DNA from: Bacteroidales bacterium M7 | GTDB lineage: Bacteria; Bacteroidota; Bacteroidia; Bacteroidales; Muribaculaceae | Direction of reading: 5' to 3' | Length of the DNA: 64,000 nucleotides | Assembly (NCBI GenBank): GCA_001689515.1 | Contig: LUJR01000009.1 | Coordinates: 200,565-264,564 of the forward strand | Part shown: one piece after another, positions 24,260 through 32,407 of the stretch | Numbering within the stretch: the first letter of the stretch is position 1 | Layout of the letters: each line of letters starts with the position of its first letter | The notes under the pieces: model-generated | The model's input: only the letters and a program-made list of their open reading frames with translations | What the model was told of the DNA's origin: nothing | Database searches by the model: none | Translations under genes and position numbers: made by a program

Positions 24260-26845
24260 GTGGAAGAAGATCGCATCTTAAACATCAATATCGAGAATGA
24301 GATGAAATCAGCCTACATCGATTACTCGATGTCGGTTATAGTGTCACGTGCGCTGCCCGACGTGCGTGACGGACTCAAACCTGTGCATCGCCGAGTGCTT
24401 TTCGGCATGGACGAGATGGGCAACAACTCTGACAAGCCGTTCAAGAAGGCTGCAAAGGCAGTCGGTGAGGTGATGGGTAACTACCATCCTCATGGCGACT
24501 CGTCAATCTACGGCACTGTGGTGCGTCTGGCGCAGCCATGGGCTATGAGATACTGCCTCGTGGAGGGCCATGGAAACTTCGGCTCGATTGATGGTGACGG
24601 TCCTGCCGCCATGCGTTACACCGAGGTGCGCTTGGAGAAAATGGGCGAAGCGATGATGACCGACATAAACTCTGATACGGTCGATTTTCAGCCCAACTAT
24701 GACAACCAGCGACGCGAGCCGGTGGTACTTCCGACCCGTTTCCCTAATCTGCTTGTCAACGGAGCCGCAGGTATCGCTGTGGGTATGGCAACCAACATGC
24801 CTCCTCACAACCTGACCGAGGCTATCAATGCTTCGATAGCTCTCGTGGACAATCCCGAGTTGACCGTCCCCGAACTGATGCATTATATTAAAGCACCCGA
24901 CTTCCCCACTGGTGGCACCATCTACGGTTACCAGGGTGTCAAGGACGCTTACGAGACAGGACGCGGTCGTATACTGATTCGTGCCCGCGCCGAGATAGAG
25001 ACCGAGGCAAACCATGACAACATCATCGTCACCGAGATACCTTATAATGTCAACAAGGCTGAACTGATAGCCTATATCGCCGACCTCGTTAACGAAAAGA
25101 AACTCGACGGCATAGCAGACATCAATGACGAGAGCGATGCCGACGGCATGCGTATCATGATCAAACTCAAGAGCGATGCCAATAGCAATGTTGTTCTCAA
25201 CAAGCTCTACAAGATGACCCAGATGCAGGCGTCGTTCAGTGTCAACAACGTCGCGCTGGTCAACGGCCGTCCGCAGACACTCAATCTCAAGCAGATACTT
25301 GAGGCATTTGTGGCACATCGCCATGAGGTTGTAATCCGACGCACCAAATTCGAGCTTGGCAAGGCTCAGGAGCGTGCCCACATCTTGGAGGGACTCATCA
25401 TAGCCTCTCAGCACATCGATGAAGTGATACGCATCATACGCCACTCTCCCGACACTGAGACTGCTCGCACCACCCTCATGGAGACCTATCAGCTTACTGA
25501 GGCTCAGGCAAATGCCATCCTTGAGATGCAGTTGCGCCGTCTGACCGGTCTGGAACAGGACAAGCTCAAGAAGAACTATGACGAGATCATGGAGCAGATA
25601 CGCGGTCTGGAGCTGATTCTCAACGATGACCACGAGTGTCGCGAACTTATCAAGCGTGAGCTTGCCGAGGTGCGTGACAAGTTTGGCGATGAGCGCAAGA
25701 CCGATATCGACTACACTGCCGGTGAGTTCAATGCCGAGGATTTCTATAGCGATGACGACATGATCATCACCATAAGCCACTTCGGCTACATCAAGCGCAC
25801 TCCGCTTACCGAATTCCGCACACAGAACCGTGGCGGCGTAGGTGCTAAAGGCAGTGACACCCGCGACGAGGACTTCATAGAGTACATCTACACCGCATCG
25901 ATGCACGCCAATATCCTATTCTTCACAGCCAAGGGTATGGTATATAAGATGAAGGTTTACGAGCTGCCCGAGGGAGCCAAGAACACCAAGGGACGCGCCA
26001 TCCAGAACCTCCTCAACATCGAAGCCGATGACTCTGTAAACGCAGTCATAGCCTATAAGGACAATGATGACACTTCCATCTTGGATACACATTGCCTCGT
26101 GTTTGCTACACGCAATGGCATCATCAAGAAGACCTCCATACGCGAATATGCCCAGGTCAATGTCAAGGGCAAGAAAGCCATCATCATCCGCGAGGGTGAC
26201 CGTGTGGTAGATGTGGACCTTACCGACGGCAACAGTGAGATTATCCTTGCCAACCGTAACGGACGTGCCATCCGCTTCGCAGAGGACCGCGTACGCACTA
26301 TGGGACGTGTCAGCACAGGTGTGCGAGGCATGACTCTTGACGGCGACGATGATGAGGTGGTCGGCATGATATGTATGCGCGAGGGTGACAGCAATGACAT
26401 ACTTGTCCTGTCAGAGAAAGGATTTGGCAAGCGTACAGATCTGGAGAGCTACCGTGTCACCAACCGTGGCGGTAAAGGTGTCAAGACATTGGCGATTACC
26501 GATAAAACTGGTAAACTTGTCGCCATCAAGAGCGTTAATGATGAAAATGACCTTGTGATCATCAACAAGAGTGGCATCACCATCCGCGTGGCTGTCAGCG
26601 ATATCCGACTTCAGGGACGCGCCACCCAGGGTGTACGCATCATCAACCTCGAGAAGCGCAACGATACCATAGCATCTGTGTGCTGCGTATCATCGGATCC
26701 TGAGGAGGAAGTGGATCATGAAATCGTGGATCAGCAGGCTGAAATGATAGAAGCGGCTGTCGATGACATGATGAATCCCGCCGATGACGTAGAGATAGAT
26801 GATGTCGTCGCAGAGGATGATGATACAGAGATTACTGAAGAATAA
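24260..26845 (+). CDS. gyrA: DNA gyrase subunit A
   Basis: The 861-residue subunit of DNA gyrase breaks and rejoins DNA to introduce negative supercoils. The start must be the GTG at 24260, because an in-frame TGA lies two codons upstream and the N-terminal MEEDRILNINIENEMKSAYI matches the family. The winged-helix domain has catalytic Tyr120 (AAMRYTEVR) and the quinolone region HPHGDSSIYGTVVRL. Relative to E. coli S83 and D87 these are Ser81 and Gly85. The C-terminal beta-pinwheel has a GyrA-box-like NRGGKG. The protein ends with an unusually acidic tail of about 50 residues. It is followed 43 bases later by a TPR protein gene, likely cotranscribed. Confidence 0.95.
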   Translation: MEEDRILNINIENEMKSAYIDYSMSVIVSRALPDVRDGLKPVHRRVLFGMDEMGNNSDKPFKKAAKAVGEVMGNYHPHGDSSIYGTVVRLAQPWAMRYCLVEGHGNFGSIDGDGPAAMRYTEVRLEKMGEAMMTDINSDTVDFQPNYDNQRREPVVLPTRFPNLLVNGAAGIAVGMATNMPPHNLTEAINASIALVDNPELTVPELMHYIKAPDFPTGGTIYGYQGVKDAYETGRGRILIRARAEIETEANHDNIIVTEIPYNVNKAELIAYIADLVNEKKLDGIADINDESDADGMRIMIKLKSDANSNVVLNKLYKMTQMQASFSVNNVALVNGRPQTLNLKQILEAFVAHRHEVVIRRTKFELGKAQERAHILEGLIIASQHIDEVIRIIRHSPDTETARTTLMETYQLTEAQANAILEMQLRRLTGLEQDKLKKNYDEIMEQIRGLELILNDDHECRELIKRELAEVRDKFGDERKTDIDYTAGEFNAEDFYSDDDMIITISHFGYIKRTPLTEFRTQNRGGVGAKGSDTRDEDFIEYIYTASMHANILFFTAKGMVYKMKVYELPEGAKNTKGRAIQNLLNIEADDSVNAVIAYKDNDDTSILDTHCLVFATRNGIIKKTSIREYAQVNVKGKKAIIIREGDRVVDVDLTDGNSEIILANRNGRAIRFAEDRVRTMGRVSTGVRGMTLDGDDDEVVGMICMREGDSNDILVLSEKGFGKRTDLESYRVTNRGGKGVKTLAITDKTGKLVAIKSVNDENDLVIINKSGITIRVAVSDIRLQGRATQGVRIINLEKRNDTIASVCCVSSDPEEEVDHEIVDQQAEMIEAAVDDMMNPADDVEIDDVVAEDDDTEITEE

Positions 26846-26888
26846 CATCAACCAATTTCCATACACAACCTAACACATCTATTGATTT

Positions 26889-28097
26889 ATGAAAAAGGCA
26901 AGTTTCGTGGCATTATGCCTCTGTGCCGGACTGGCTGCATCTGCTCAGAACAGTCTCGTCAAGGATGCTCAGAAGAGCTTCAAGCCAGGTAGCGACTACG
27001 CCAAATGGGTGCAGACTCTCCAGCCCGCATTCAGCAATGCCGAAAGCAAAGACCAGGCTTTCACTTATTTCGTGCCTGCCAAGGCGGGTTATGAGAACTT
27101 TGACTATCTCTTCACACTCCTCCGTGCAGGTCAGGATGTGGATGTCCCCAACATGGGCAACTCTATCCTCTCGGCTTATGAATATGCATTGAAGGCTCTT
27201 CCTCTTGATTCTGTCGCTGACAATAAGGGCAAGGTCAAGACCAAATACTCCAAGGACCTTATCAAAATGGTGGCAGGTCACTACAATGACTATGACTATG
27301 CAGCCCGCTATCTCTACAACTCCAAGAAGTGGCCTGAGGCTTACAAGGCATGGGAGGTATATTTTGCAGTTCCTAAGGATGCTCGATTTGCCAAGGACAT
27401 AAAGGTGTCGCCTGATTCCATCCTCGCCGAAAACGCTTATCTCATGGGTTATGTGGCATCGCAGATGGAAGACTGGGACAAGTCTATGAAGGCATTTGAC
27501 CAGGCTATCGCTCTCGGCAGCAAGGACAAAGGTATGTTCCACCAGGCGATGTACGTTGCAAAGATGAACCAGAACATGGACAAGCTCTATGACTATGCCC
27601 AGAAGGGCTATGCCGCTCTTGGCACATCTGACCCCATCTTCTTCCAGCTCACAATCGAGGGCAAGCTCCGCAACAAGCAGTATGATGAAGCTATGGCTCT
27701 TCTCAACAAGGCTCTTGCCGAAGATCCCCAGAATCCTGTCTACAACATCGCCATGGGTACTCTTTATGAGGAGCAGGGCAACAAGGACAAGGCTCTCGAG
27801 TGCTACCGCAAAGCAGCACAGTTTGATCCTAAAAACGGTGACGCTTTCTATAATATCGGTCGTGTACTCGCAGAACAGAGCGATGCTATCAGCGAAAATG
27901 CCGGCTCCAAGATCACTGAAGCCGAATACAAGAAGATAGAGCGAGAGCAGATCAATCCTCTCCGCAAAGAGGCTGCCGAGAATTTCGAAAAGGCATACCA
28001 GCTTAACGAAAATCCCAACGCACTGCAGTATCTCAAGAATATCTACTACGTGCTGGGTGACAACGCCAACTTCGAGCGCGTCAATTCGATGTTCTGA
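26889..28097 (+). CDS. Exported TPR-repeat protein
   Basis: A 402-residue protein with a signal peptide (MKKASFVALCLCAGLAASAQ) and tetratricopeptide-like helical hairpins, clearest at about residues 190-330 (YNIAMGTLYEEQGNKDKALE, FYNIGRVLAEQS). TPR proteins act as protein-binding scaffolds. This one is periplasmic or surface-bound, and its partner is unknown. It sits 43 bases after gyrA and is followed by a strong intrinsic terminator, so gyrA and this gene probably form one unit. Function cannot be stated beyond the fold. Confidence 0.85.
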   Translation: MKKASFVALCLCAGLAASAQNSLVKDAQKSFKPGSDYAKWVQTLQPAFSNAESKDQAFTYFVPAKAGYENFDYLFTLLRAGQDVDVPNMGNSILSAYEYALKALPLDSVADNKGKVKTKYSKDLIKMVAGHYNDYDYAARYLYNSKKWPEAYKAWEVYFAVPKDARFAKDIKVSPDSILAENAYLMGYVASQMEDWDKSMKAFDQAIALGSKDKGMFHQAMYVAKMNQNMDKLYDYAQKGYAALGTSDPIFFQLTIEGKLRNKQYDEAMALLNKALAEDPQNPVYNIAMGTLYEEQGNKDKALECYRKAAQFDPKNGDAFYNIGRVLAEQSDAISENAGSKITEAEYKKIEREQINPLRKEAAENFEKAYQLNENPNALQYLKNIYYVLGDNANFERVNSMF

Positions 28098-28135
28098 TTT
28101 CTGACAGATAAAACTATCTATACAGGTACCATACT

Positions 28136-28178
28136 CACAGGGACGCGCATTGCATTGTGTAGCGTCCCTGTGTTTTTT
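28136..28178 (+). terminator. Intrinsic terminator after gyrA-TPR
   Basis: CACAGGGACGC (28136-28146) pairs perfectly with 28162-28172 (11-bp GC-rich stem, 15-base loop), followed by TTTTTT at 28173-28178. It lies 38 bases after the TPR gene stop. Confidence 0.9.
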
Positions 28179-28193
28179 GAATAATAGATATTA

Positions 28194-28772
28194 ATGGATA
28201 ATCATAGCAATAAGGCTGTCCCTGACAGCGTGAAGCAGTTTGACGAGACTTTTGCGATGTGCCGTGACATATATGTGCGCAAGTTGCAGGACTATGGTGC
28301 GTCATGGCGCGTCATGCGTCCGATGTCGTTGACTGACCAGCTCTTCATCAAAGCCAAGCGCATACGCACCCTTGAGACCAAGGGTGGTGCGATGGTCGAT
28401 GAGGGCATACTGCCGGAATTTGTGGCTATAGTCAACTACGGTATCATGGCAATGATACAGATGCAGCTTGGACCGGCACTCAAAGCTGACATCACCCCTG
28501 AGAAAGCCATAGAACTCTATGACAGCCATGTAGCTGATACTCGCAGGCTGCTGACTGCCAAGAATCATGACTATGACGAGGCTTGGCGCGACATGCGTGT
28601 GTGCAGTTTCACCGACATTATCCTGACCAAGCTCCAGCGTATCAAGGAGATTGAGGGAAACGGCGGCGTGACAATCATTTCCGAGGGAGTAGAATCGAAT
28701 TATCAGGACATAGTCAACTATGCTGTCTTTGCGATTATCAAACTTACCGAATCGTCATCCCCGCTTTGTTAG
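28194..28772 (+). CDS. DUF1599 (nucleotide modification associated) protein
   Basis: The 192-residue protein is made of two similar halves. CRDIYVRKLQDYGASWRVMR with LTDQLFIKAKRIRTLE (about 23-62) is echoed by TRRLLTAKNHDYDEAWRDMR with FTDIILTKLQRIKEIE (about 115-150). This matches DUF1599, also named nucleotide modification associated domain 1. The family has no established activity that I know of. The protein is soluble. It starts an operon with a DoxX/MauE-like membrane protein and tpiA, an order I recall from other Bacteroidales, and the last 53 bases overlap the next gene. Confidence 0.85.
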   Translation: MDNHSNKAVPDSVKQFDETFAMCRDIYVRKLQDYGASWRVMRPMSLTDQLFIKAKRIRTLETKGGAMVDEGILPEFVAIVNYGIMAMIQMQLGPALKADITPEKAIELYDSHVADTRRLLTAKNHDYDEAWRDMRVCSFTDIILTKLQRIKEIEGNGGVTIISEGVESNYQDIVNYAVFAIIKLTESSSPLC

Positions 28773-30090
28773 AGCAGTCGTAACGCTGCTGAGGCTGGTC
28801 ATAGGCATACTGTTTATCGCTTCGGGGTTTGCCAAGGCGGTAGATCCATGGGGCAGTGTCTATAAGATAGGGGAGTATTTGGCTGTATGGGGATGGGATT
28901 TTTCCCACTCTATGCTTGTCTCGGCATCAGTAGGATTGTCAGCATTGGAGTTTCTGTGTGGTATGATGCTGTTTCTGGGCTGTTACAGGCGCAGTGTAGT
29001 GGTACTCTTGCTTGCCATGATGGCATTAATGCTTCCGCTGACACTGTATATATGGCTGGATAATCCTGTTGCTGATTGTGGCTGCTTCGGCGATTGGCTG
29101 CTTATCAGTAACGGTGCCACGTTTGCCAAGAACATAGCCATCACGTTGGGATTGTTAGTATTGCTCCCATATAACCGGTTGCAGCGCGCGCTGGTCAGTC
29201 CGTATCTCCAATGGATACCGCTTGTGGTATCGGTGATATATATATTGGGCATATCATACGTAGGCTATTATTATCAGCCTGTCGTCGATTTCAGGTCATA
29301 TCCTGTCGGTAAATCTCTGCTGGCTGATGAGACAGATGACGGCGGTCAGGATGAGGCACAAATGTATGGTTTCGTTTATGAAAAGGACGGCAATACTGAG
29401 ATATTCAACCTAGACAATCTCCCTGATTCGACATGGACTTTCGTGGAACGAAGGCTGCTTGATGGCAAAGACGAGGCACAGGCGGCAGATACGTTTGTCA
29501 TTCGGGATATTGAGGGAGAGGATGTTACATCCGATGTCATCAGTGCTGACGGTTACCAGTTGCTGATACTTGTCCCTTCGATGAAGAATCTTGACATCTC
29601 ATATACCTATTATATAAACCAGCTCTATCGGCAGCTTCCGACTGACAGCGTGACCATGACAGGTATAATAGGAGGCAATGAGAAGGATGTGGCATTCTGG
29701 CAAGACCTTTCGATGGCGGAATATCCCCTGTATACAGCCGACGGAATCCAGATAAAAGAGCTGGCACGTGGTGATATCGCTGCTGTGATGCTTCATGAGG
29801 GCGATATCTTGTGGAAACGGACATTACCGTCGCTCGTCAATGACCTTATCATTGACAATGATGATGACGATGATGTTACGGATATAGAGCTTGCTGGCTG
29901 TCATGACTGCAATGAGACTCTCTACGGGCCCTCTGACGACGAATTTCTCCATGATTGGACCCGCATCTATGCTTTGGCAATGCTGGTGATAATTCTTGCC
30001 AACAACGGGGCATTGGCACTTCTGATGGTATGGAGGGCAAGAGTCGGCAAAAAGTTGAAAACCATGGCGCATCACGAAAAAAAATCGTAA
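28720..30090 (+). CDS. DoxX/MauE-like membrane protein
   Basis: The 456-residue protein has a four-helix DoxX/MauE-like N-terminal region (about residues 15-150, with LFIASGFAKAVDPWGS and the conserved VADCGCFGDWLL), further hydrophobic segments, a large soluble domain (about 195-400) and a final helix at about 415-440. The Cys-Gly-Cys motif in DoxX/MauE proteins is linked to quinone or thiol-disulfide chemistry, which is an inference here. The ATG at 28720 overlaps the end of the DUF1599 gene by 53 bases. No better in-frame start lies before the first helix, so the overlap is probably real. It is followed by tpiA after 89 bases. Confidence 0.8.
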   Translation: MLSLRLSNLPNRHPRFVRAVVTLLRLVIGILFIASGFAKAVDPWGSVYKIGEYLAVWGWDFSHSMLVSASVGLSALEFLCGMMLFLGCYRRSVVVLLLAMMALMLPLTLYIWLDNPVADCGCFGDWLLISNGATFAKNIAITLGLLVLLPYNRLQRALVSPYLQWIPLVVSVIYILGISYVGYYYQPVVDFRSYPVGKSLLADETDDGGQDEAQMYGFVYEKDGNTEIFNLDNLPDSTWTFVERRLLDGKDEAQAADTFVIRDIEGEDVTSDVISADGYQLLILVPSMKNLDISYTYYINQLYRQLPTDSVTMTGIIGGNEKDVAFWQDLSMAEYPLYTADGIQIKELARGDIAAVMLHEGDILWKRTLPSLVNDLIIDNDDDDDVTDIELAGCHDCNETLYGPSDDEFLHDWTRIYALAMLVIILANNGALALLMVWRARVGKKLKTMAHHEKKS

Positions 30091-30095
30091 CTTTG
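30088..30095 (+). promoter_or_regulatory. -7 box upstream of tpiA
   Basis: TAACTTTG fits TAnnTTTG and lies 84 bases before the tpiA ATG. Its first three bases are the stop codon of the preceding gene. It suggests tpiA also has its own promoter, although no -33 TTG is well placed. Confidence 0.5.
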
Positions 30096-30179
30096 TGCCA
30101 CAGGTCTCCCTCATGCAAGCGGATGCCTCGGTCTTGAAAATTTCTACATTCTGATATATCAATTTTAGACTTTACTAAC

Positions 30180-30935
30180 ATGAGAAAGAAAATCGTTGCA
30201 GGCAACTGGAAAATGAACACTACCCTCGCAGAAGGTGTAGGCCTGGCAAAGGACGTTAACGAAGCCCTCAAGAAAGCTACCCCCAAGTGTGACGTGGTGA
30301 TTTGCGTTCCCTTTACACATCTCGCTTCTGTCAATGAGGTAATCGACAGCAATATCCTCGGTCTGGGTGCGGAAAACTGCGCTGACCATGCCAAGGGTGC
30401 ATACACCGGCGAGATTTCAGGTGCTATGGTTGCATCTACAGGTGCATCTTACGTGATTCTCGGTCACAGCGAGCGTCGCCAGTACTATGGAGAGACCTCT
30501 GAAATCCTCAAGGCTAAGGTTGCTCAGGCTTTCGAAAACAACCTGACTCCCATCTTCTGCATCGGCGAGGTGCTCGAGCAGCGCGAAAACGGTACATACC
30601 TCGACGTGGTGAAGGAGCAGATCGAGAGCGCACTCTTTGACCTCTCAGCCTTTGACTTCGGCAAAATCATCCTCGCTTACGAACCCGTATGGGCTATCGG
30701 TACAGGCAAGACCGCTACCGACGACCAGGCTCAGGAGATGCACGCCCACATCCGCTCTGTCATCGCAGAGAAGTATGGCAAGGAAGTCGCAGACAACACC
30801 TCTATCCTCTATGGCGGTAGCTGCAAGCCCTCCAACGCCGCAGCTCTCTTCGCAAAACCTGACGTAGACGGTGGCCTCATCGGTGGCGCGGCTCTCGATG
30901 CCGAGTCATTCATGGGCATTGTCAACGCATTCTGA
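30180..30935 (+). CDS. tpiA: Triosephosphate isomerase
   Basis: The 251-residue TIM-barrel enzyme interconverts dihydroxyacetone phosphate and glyceraldehyde 3-phosphate. It shows GNWKMN with catalytic Lys11, LGHSERR with the catalytic His, AYEPVWAIGTG with the catalytic Glu, and the phosphate-binding YGGS and IGGAAL segments. Length is standard. It is downstream of DUF1599-DoxX and upstream of a SPOR protein and folE, separated from the latter two by an inverted repeat and a hairpin. Codon use is strongly C-ending, as expected for a highly expressed gene. Confidence 0.98.
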   Translation: MRKKIVAGNWKMNTTLAEGVGLAKDVNEALKKATPKCDVVICVPFTHLASVNEVIDSNILGLGAENCADHAKGAYTGEISGAMVASTGASYVILGHSERRQYYGETSEILKAKVAQAFENNLTPIFCIGEVLEQRENGTYLDVVKEQIESALFDLSAFDFGKIILAYEPVWAIGTGKTATDDQAQEMHAHIRSVIAEKYGKEVADNTSILYGGSCKPSNAAALFAKPDVDGGLIGGAALDAESFMGIVNAF

Positions 30936-30973
30936 TTCGTTGAATTTATCATAGACAAACGAGCTTCAGGCAT

Positions 30974-31050
30974 GTAGGGACGTGGCGTGCCGCGTCATCA
31001 AATGCAATACACATCGTCTGATACGATGACGCGGCACGCCACGTCCCTAC
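30974..31050. repeat. REP/BIME-like inverted repeat, variant core
   Basis: A 77-bp element with perfect 26-base inverted arms (30974-30999 and 31025-31050). The ends are the same GTAGGGAC...GTCCCTAC, but the core differs, reading GTGGCGTGCCGC in place of ATGCCRYGGC. It is a second subfamily with the same architecture, between tpiA and the SPOR protein gene. Confidence 0.85.
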
Positions 31051-31108
31051 AATATACAGACTATTCGTATCAAGATGTAATTTTATCTACAAGCGCGTTT
31101 AGAATTAT

Positions 31109-31158
31109 AAAAATTAGGCTACAAAGAAGATTATCGTTATCTTTGTAGTCTAATTTTT
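31109..31158 (+). terminator. Long A/T hairpin overlapping a -7 box
   Basis: Bases 31109-31127 pair with 31140-31158 (19 bp with one G-U pair, 12-base loop) and the 3' arm runs into TTTTTATTATATT. This looks like an intrinsic terminator for tpiA. However, TATCTTTG at 31138-31145, a good -7 box for the SPOR gene 33 bases downstream, is built into the 3' arm. Confidence 0.6.
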
Positions 31159-31177
31159 ATTATATTGATATAAGTGG

Positions 31178-31717
31178 ATGCGTATGTCACGCTTCACTCA
31201 TCCGACTGATATGCTTATAGGCAAATACCGATTACGTGCGACTATGATAGGCATGATGATGGTATGCTGGTCTGGCGCAGCCATGGCTCAGCAGACTGTC
31301 ACCATCGTCGACCACATTACAGCAATCGAGGGAAATACTGTCACTCAGCCCTCGAAGCTCACTGAGTTGTTGGCTCCTGCCGATGCCCCGGTGGTTGACA
31401 CGACCACGCAGCCAGAGAAGCCTGCGGTGAAACATCAGGCTACAGGGCGCATGGCTGGTTACCGTGTGCAGGTGTATTCTGACGGGAATCAGCGCAATGC
31501 CAAGAAACAGACCCAGCTTAAGGCTTCGCAGGTGGCGCGGAGATTCCCTAACATGCGCACGTATATCTCATATTCAGCTCCGTTCTGGCGTCTCAGGGTA
31601 GGTGACTTCAGATCGCGCAGCGAAGCAGAGTCAGCAGCTTCTCAGCTTCGTCAGGCTTTTCCTGCCTTCCGCAACGAGATACGCATAGTGCGTGACCGTG
31701 TCAATATCAAAGATTAG
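31178..31717 (+). CDS. SPOR domain protein
   Basis: The 179-residue protein ends in a SPOR domain (about residues 92-175, GYRVQVYSDGNQRN and FWRLRVGDFRSRSEAE), which binds peptidoglycan glycan strands lacking stem peptides, typically at division sites. The N-terminus has a hydrophobic stretch ending AAMAQQ, a signal peptide. The annotated start leaves a long n-region, so the in-frame ATG at 31211 is an alternative. A Pro/Thr-rich linker connects the two parts. It lies between tpiA and folE, 26 bases before folE, probably cotranscribed with folE. Confidence 0.87.
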   Translation: MRMSRFTHPTDMLIGKYRLRATMIGMMMVCWSGAAMAQQTVTIVDHITAIEGNTVTQPSKLTELLAPADAPVVDTTTQPEKPAVKHQATGRMAGYRVQVYSDGNQRNAKKQTQLKASQVARRFPNMRTYISYSAPFWRLRVGDFRSRSEAESAASQLRQAFPAFRNEIRIVRDRVNIKD

Positions 31718-31743
31718 AGAGCATAACTGATCATACAGTTTAT

Positions 31744-32334
31744 ATGTCGACACCACTGACACCACGACAAGAAGAAACCGTCAACGCTATAGCTGACCAT
31801 TATAAGGAGATTATCAAGCTCCTCGGAGAAGACCCTGATAGAGAGGGACTTCTGAAGACCCCCATGCGTGCCGCGAGAGCCTTGTTCAGGGTTACGCGCG
31901 GATATGACGAATCCGGACAGCAGGTAATAGAAAAAGCCATCTTCACCCACGAAGGGTCACGTATGGTGATAGTCAAAGATATAGAGTTCTACTCGTTTTG
32001 TGAGCACCACATACTGCCGTTTTTCGGACATGTGTCCATAGGATATATCCCCGACGGCAAGATCGTAGGTCTTAGCAAGCTTGCGCGATTAGTCAACGTG
32101 TATGCACGACGGCTGCAGGTTCAGGAGCGCATGACTGCCGAGATATGCCGCGACCTCCAACGCCATCTTGCGCCCAAAGGGGTCATCGTTGTCAGTACAG
32201 CCCAGCACTTGTGCATGAAGTTACGCGGGGTGGAGAAGCAGGATAGTTCGACGACGACGATGGAAACATCAGGAGTGTTTGACGATGATTACCGTCTGCG
32301 CGAGGAATTCTTAAGGTCGCTTGCCCACAATTAG
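31744..32334 (+). CDS. folE: GTP cyclohydrolase I
   Basis: The 196-residue enzyme converts GTP to 7,8-dihydroneopterin triphosphate, the first step of folate synthesis. EGLLKTPMRAAR, FYSFCEHHILPFFG (zinc Cys and His), GLSKLARLVNVYARRLQVQE and AQHLCMKLRGV (second zinc Cys) are all present, so it is the zinc-dependent type IA enzyme. Length is typical for a bacterial enzyme. It follows the SPOR gene closely, and the next gene is 73 bases downstream. Confidence 0.97.
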   Translation: MSTPLTPRQEETVNAIADHYKEIIKLLGEDPDREGLLKTPMRAARALFRVTRGYDESGQQVIEKAIFTHEGSRMVIVKDIEFYSFCEHHILPFFGHVSIGYIPDGKIVGLSKLARLVNVYARRLQVQERMTAEICRDLQRHLAPKGVIVVSTAQHLCMKLRGVEKQDSSTTTMETSGVFDDDYRLREEFLRSLAHN

Positions 32335-32407
32335 ACTTGTGGAGCTGCTGTGCCTGACATTTATTATTTAAGTACAATCATTTCTACATCGATATCTTAT
32401 ATAAGCC

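Noticed and set aside
24503..25906. Long open frame on the minus strand across gyrA (about 467 codons)
   Set aside because: It is fully antisense to a strongly conserved gene and its translation has no recognisable domain. It reflects codon bias of gyrA.
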